Below, piece after piece: positions 7,017 through 9,354 of a DNA stretch of 9,354 nucleotides; position 1 is the stretch's first letter, and every line of letters starts with the position of its first letter. The notes below the pieces were generated by a model. It saw only the letters and a list, made by a program, of their open reading frames with translations, made no database searches and was not told the origin of the DNA. This stretch comes from DATLBY01 sp035526665. Lineage in GTDB: Bacteria; Acidobacteriota; Terriglobia; Bryobacterales; Bryobacteraceae. A program made the translations under genes and the position numbers. The stretch covers positions 1-9,354 of the forward strand of contig DATLBY010000098.1 in NCBI GenBank assembly GCA_035526665.1, in the 5' to 3' direction.

Positions 7017-7038
7017 CGACTCCCCCCGCCTCCAACAA
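7017..7038 (+). repeat. distal attachment-site repeat (degenerate ssrA 3' end)
   Basis: This is a direct repeat of the last bases of ssrA, beginning CGACTCCC. It differs at 7025 (C for G) and 7035 (A for the first C of CCA). The bases matching the 5' T stem (7010-7014) no longer pair, so it cannot be a working tRNA-like end. It fits a displaced original tmRNA tail that has drifted. Confidence 0.7.
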
Positions 7039-7046
7039 ATTTCCTT

Positions 7047-7249
7047 ATGAAGATTTACACGACGTCCATAAAGCTGAAGAAGGTGGATTCTGGGCTGAGC
7101 TTCCCTCCATCCCGGGCTGCGCGACGCAGGGCGAGACGATGGAGGAACTCCGTTTCAATCTGCGGGAAGCGATCGAAGGGTGTCTTTCTGTCCCCGTGGA
7201 GACCCCAGCTACGCACACCGGCGATCAGGTGATTGAACTGGCGTTGTGA
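7047..7249 (+). pseudogene. hicB: HicB-type antitoxin, frameshifted
   Basis: HicB proteins bind and neutralise the HicA mRNA-cleaving toxin and usually repress their own operon. From ATG 7047 the frame gives MKIYTTSIKLKK, typical of a HicB start. The match then continues in another frame from 7082: GGFWAELPSIPGCATQGETM (20 residues), then EELRFNLREAIEG, ending in a TGA at 7247-7249. That is the classic HicB core (G-G-[FY]-x-A-x-[LV]-P-x-[LI]-P-G-C, then a T-x-x-E-x-x-x-N-[LI]-x-E-A-I helix). Rejoining the halves needs one extra base, or two fewer, near 7080-7086, and would give about 68 residues, normal for a short HicB. The gene starts 8 bp after the distal tmRNA-derived repeat. A sequencing error cannot be excluded, but the adjacent hicA also looks damaged. 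Confidence 0.72.
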
Positions 7250-7391
7250 AGTCGCTCTCCGGCAGGGAATTCACGCGGCTGCTCGCATCACTTGGCTGGT
7301 CCACAGCCATAGAAAACCCTACCATCGCTATAGTCCCAATGGAACCAAGGCCCTGCCTTCGTGTGTCCATTCGGCGGCTCACCGTCCTTGA
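7246..7391 (+). pseudogene. hicA: HicA-type toxin remnant
   Basis: HicA is a small double-stranded-RNA-binding-fold ribonuclease toxin. GTG at 7246 overlaps the hicB stop by 4 bases (GTGA), the usual translational coupling, though here hicB precedes hicA. The first 18 codons read MKSLSGREFTRLLASLGW, a good HicA start. After that, the frame gives nothing HicA-like. The +2 frame from 7302 reads HSHRKPYHRYSPNGTKALPS, which loosely recalls the HicA G-S-H-H/R catalytic stretch, before a TGA at 7389-7391. The original frame stays open to 7485 but looks like random sequence. I see no intact G-S-H-H motif. The gene is probably dead. Confidence 0.5.
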
Positions 7392-7454
7392 TGCCACATC
7401 ACGCACGGAACCACTCCGGCAATTCAGTTCACCGGAAGCACGTTTGAACCCACT

Positions 7455-7480
7455 GGGGCATCGGGCGGTCCGGATGCCCC
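7455..7480. terminator. hairpin between hicA remnant and secreted-protein gene
   Basis: GGGGCATC (7455-7462) and GATGCCCC (7473-7480) form a perfect 8-bp stem with a 10-nt loop. It starts 12 bases past the stop of the minus-strand gene at 7492, the right place for a terminator. Neither side has a T-rich tract, so factor-independent action is unsure. Confidence 0.4.
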
Positions 7481-7491
7481 GCTAGCGTTGT

Positions 7492-7962
7492 CTACTGCTT
7501 GTCGTAGACGATCGTGCTCGAGAACGACTCTCCTTCGTCGTTGGTCCCTTTGCTCGTAACTGTCATGATCTTGCCGTCCTCCGAAACAACGGTGCGGCTG
7601 GTTGCCTGATACTTGCCGCTACTTTTCTTGGTCTCACTCGTGAGTGTGTTGGCATCCACTTGTTTAATTGAAATGCTATCCCACGGCGCGCCGGTCACCG
7701 GGGACTCCGTGCCGTCGTACTTCGCCGTATAGCTGGAGTTGATTGCCGTCCCGTCCTGCATTTGGCCGGTACTGGTCACCTTCACTCCACCGTCAGATGC
7801 TTCGCGCACCACGGTAAGGCTGGTGACGGGATTTTTTGGGGCCGGCGTCGATGTTGTCTTCTCTATATTCCGCTTCCAGGTACCCAGCGTATTGTCCGCG
7901 GCCTGCATTCCTAGCGCGGCCGCGGCTAACGCGATAATCAGCGTCGCTACGTTTCGTGGCAT
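7492..7962 (-). CDS. small secreted protein of unknown function (GTWK-type)
   Basis: The 156-residue product has a clear signal peptide (MPRNVATLIIALAAAALGMQA, then ADN). The mature part is rich in Thr, Ser, Lys and Val and looks all-beta: LGTWKRNIEK at the mature N terminus, then SYTAKYDGTESPVTG, KQVDANTLTSETKKSSGK and MTVTSKGTNDEGE. These blocks match a lipocalin-like group of small exported proteins that I recall from acidobacterial genomes, where they occur in many copies without assigned function. No cysteine is present. A strong Shine-Dalgarno (AGAGGAGA, minus strand, 7968-7975) precedes the ATG, so the start is secure. It is convergent with the hicBA remnant and divergent from the Asp-box gene. 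Confidence 0.82.
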   Translation of the reverse strand: MPRNVATLIIALAAAALGMQAADNTLGTWKRNIEKTTSTPAPKNPVTSLTVVREASDGGVKVTSTGQMQDGTAINSSYTAKYDGTESPVTGAPWDSISIKQVDANTLTSETKKSSGKYQATSRTVVSEDGKIMTVTSKGTNDEGESFSSTIVYDKQ

Positions 7963-8209
7963 TTCACTCTCCTCTGTATTTTGCTAACTATGAAGGTGCT
8001 TGAATTTCAGCATTGTTGGTAAACAACGCCGACGGGAAAAACAATACCCGGCTGATTGCTCCAGACACCGTGGCCTCAATCAGAGTGTCAGGAAGCGTAT
8101 CAGGATTGTGCACCCCACGCAAGGCTCTCGTATGCGCCGGGATGCGACATGGAGCGACCCATCAAAGCCCTATGAATCTGTTACAGTACCTTCGAAGGAA
8201 CTTCTACCT

Positions 8210-9354
8210 ATGCACTGGAAATCCACTTACATCCTCCTTAGCGCTGCCGTTATCGGTTCAGCCGCTGAGGTGCGCATTACCAACGACTCCACCGCTACCG
8301 GCGGTTATATAAGCGCCTATACGCAGGCCACAGGCGTGGCGTATACCGACCCCGTACTGGCCGAATGCTCGCTGGCACGCGGCCGGCAGAATGAACCCTC
8401 AGTGGCGATCAATCCGCGCGATCCGCGCGTGATCGTCGCGAGCTCGAACGACTATTGCGGCGTTTACGCAGGCTCCCCCGCCGCCGGACCCCTTGTCGCC
8501 TCTGGCCCCATCTGGCTCGGTTATTACCGCTCCTCGAACTCCGGCGCCACATTCGCCAGTTCTCTGGTACCCGGTTACCCTGGCGACGTTTCGCCGTACG
8601 CGCAACTGGCCCACATCCGGACAGCGAGCGCCGGCGACCCAGTCATCGCCTGGGACAACCACGGCCGCGTCTACTTTGGCGCGGAGAGTTCGGACGATCC
8701 AGCAGGATCGAAGAAGAGTTTTGGCGACGTCTGGGTAGCAACATTCGACAATCCCGCCGGAGTAGCGGGAGCCACCATCCACGATGGAAAACGCTTTTTG
8801 GGCTCGACGATTGTGGCCTCAGGGTCATCGGCGCCGAATTACGGCGGCAAGTTCCACGACAAGACGGCGATCGAGGCCGACCGCACCGGCGGCGCCTGTG
8901 ATGGCAACGTTTACTTTTCCTGGTCGCGCTTCACCGGATACAGTTCGAACATCTATTTCTCGCGTTCTACGGATCATGGGGCCTCCTGGTCCAAGCCCCA
9001 GTTGCTCACGTCCAATGTCATGAACGTGCAGGATCCGGATATCTCGGTCACCGGCAGCGGCAACGTTTATGTAACGTTTGACCAGGGCAGCACGGTCAGC
9101 GGACAGGCAGACGCCGTGATGATCGCCAAGTCCGCCGATTGCGGTATGACGTTCAGTAAGCCGGTGACAGTAACCACCTTCATCCCCTACACAGCCCAGG
9201 ATGTTGTGGCAGCGCAGCCGGTGCCGGCGCCTGCCTCCCTGCCGGACGATCCGAAGTCGGAAGAAGGAACCTCCGCGGCCGGTTCGCTTGCCCGGGATTG
9301 TGGAGATTTCGATAGCGCCTGCGCGTCCGGTTACACGTTCTTCCGGAGAAGCAC
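8210..9354 (+). CDS. secreted Asp-box (BNR/sialidase-fold) protein, 3' end off the window
   Basis: The frame is open from ATG 8210 to the right edge (381 codons) with no stop. GAAGGA at 8194-8199 is a plausible ribosome site 10 bases upstream. Residues 1-19 (MHWKSTYILLSAAVIGSAA) form a signal peptide. Three Asp-box-like repeats of the S-x-D-x-G-x-x-[WF] type mark a beta-propeller: SNSGATF (109-115, Asn for Asp), STDHGASW (253-260) and SADCGMTF (308-315). NEPSVAINPRDPRVIVASSNDY and HDKTAIEADRTGG with GNVYFSW are blocks typical of large secreted BNR-repeat proteins. The sialidase catalytic FRIP/RIP arginine motif is not visible, so 'exo-alpha-sialidase' would be over-specific; it may be a glycan-binding or other propeller protein. 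It is divergent from the small secreted gene across 247 bp that show no clear motif beyond the two ribosome sites. Confidence 0.85.
   Translation, partial: MHWKSTYILLSAAVIGSAAEVRITNDSTATGGYISAYTQATGVAYTDPVLAECSLARGRQNEPSVAINPRDPRVIVASSNDYCGVYAGSPAAGPLVASGPIWLGYYRSSNSGATFASSLVPGYPGDVSPYAQLAHIRTASAGDPVIAWDNHGRVYFGAESSDDPAGSKKSFGDVWVATFDNPAGVAGATIHDGKRFLGSTIVASGSSAPNYGGKFHDKTAIEADRTGGACDGNVYFSWSRFTGYSSNIYFSRSTDHGASWSKPQLLTSNVMNVQDPDISVTGSGNVYVTFDQGSTVSGQADAVMIAKSADCGMTFSKPVTVTTFIPYTAQDVVAAQPVPAPASLPDDPKSEEGTSAAGSLARDCGDFDSACASGYTFFRRS

Larger units (their letters stand above)
5130..7038. mobile_element. small integrated element at the tmRNA 3' end, bounded by direct repeats, no integrase
   Basis: The 22-base 3' end of ssrA plus one base (5130-5151) recurs in direct orientation at 7017-7038, giving a unit of 1887 bp. 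The 3' end of tmRNA is a well-known target of tyrosine-recombinase elements, which restore the gene and leave a displaced copy at the far end. The interval holds one gene (5214-6911). Its only other content is a 62-bp leader and about 105 bp after the gene, which has no recognisable feature. No integrase, excisionase or relaxase is present. It may be a deletion remnant, or an element moved by an enzyme encoded elsewhere. The boundaries are seen directly; the mobility is inferred. Confidence 0.65.

Noticed and set aside
8014..8027. TTGTT-GGTA-AACAA inverted repeat in the divergent gap
   Set aside because: A 5-bp stem with no second copy or placement suggesting an operator.
8455..8901. 148-codon plus frame and a 127-codon minus frame (8399-8782) in the Asp-box gene
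   Set aside because: Arg-rich shadow translations of GC-rich coding DNA; the frame from 8210 has a signal peptide and Asp boxes.
8210..9354. Naming the gene as a true exo-alpha-sialidase
   Set aside because: Asp boxes show only the propeller fold; the catalytic Arg motif of sialidases is not visible and the C-terminal part is missing.

Overview
The window reads as chromosomal DNA of a Gram-negative bacterium, most likely an Acidobacteriota member of the Solibacter/Bryobacterales type. The clues are an outer-membrane LPS-assembly gene (lptD), a small secreted protein of the 'GTWK...YDG...VTSKGTN' type that I associate with acidobacteria, an acidobacterial-style ClpS, and GC-rich coding DNA. 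The taxonomic call is an inference from family resemblance, not a search result.

Layout. Bases 1-2021 (minus strand) carry most of lptD, whose 3' end lies off the left edge. Divergent from it are a zinc-ribbon/RDD membrane protein (2103-2945) and glucose-6-phosphate isomerase pgi (2998-4371). clpS (4376-4717, minus) converges on pgi with only 4 bp between the stop codons. The tmRNA gene ssrA (4794-5150, plus) is divergent from clpS; the two share a 76-bp gap. ClpS and tmRNA both feed Clp-protease quality control.

Accessory region. The 3' end of ssrA (5130-5151) is repeated directly at 7017-7038 with 20 of 22 bases matching, which is what integration at the tmRNA 3' end leaves behind. The 1.9 kb between the repeats holds one large gene (5214-6911) and no integrase. 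Its product is an uncharacterised protein of about 540-565 residues with an R-H-x3-H motif near the C terminus that fits the RX4-6H signature of HEPN ribonucleases. I regard it as the best candidate here for an undescribed system, possibly anti-phage or toxin-like; the function is inferred. Just beyond the distal repeat lies a decayed hicB-hicA toxin-antitoxin pair (7047 to about 7391): hicB is frameshifted after codon 12, and hicA loses resemblance after its first 18 codons.

The right part returns to what looks like host secretome. A small signal-peptide protein (7492-7962, minus) has a hairpin just past its stop. Divergent from it across a 247-bp gap is the start of a large secreted Asp-box (BNR/sialidase-fold) protein (8210 to the right edge, incomplete). 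I saw no CRISPR array, insertion sequence, tRNA gene or rRNA gene.
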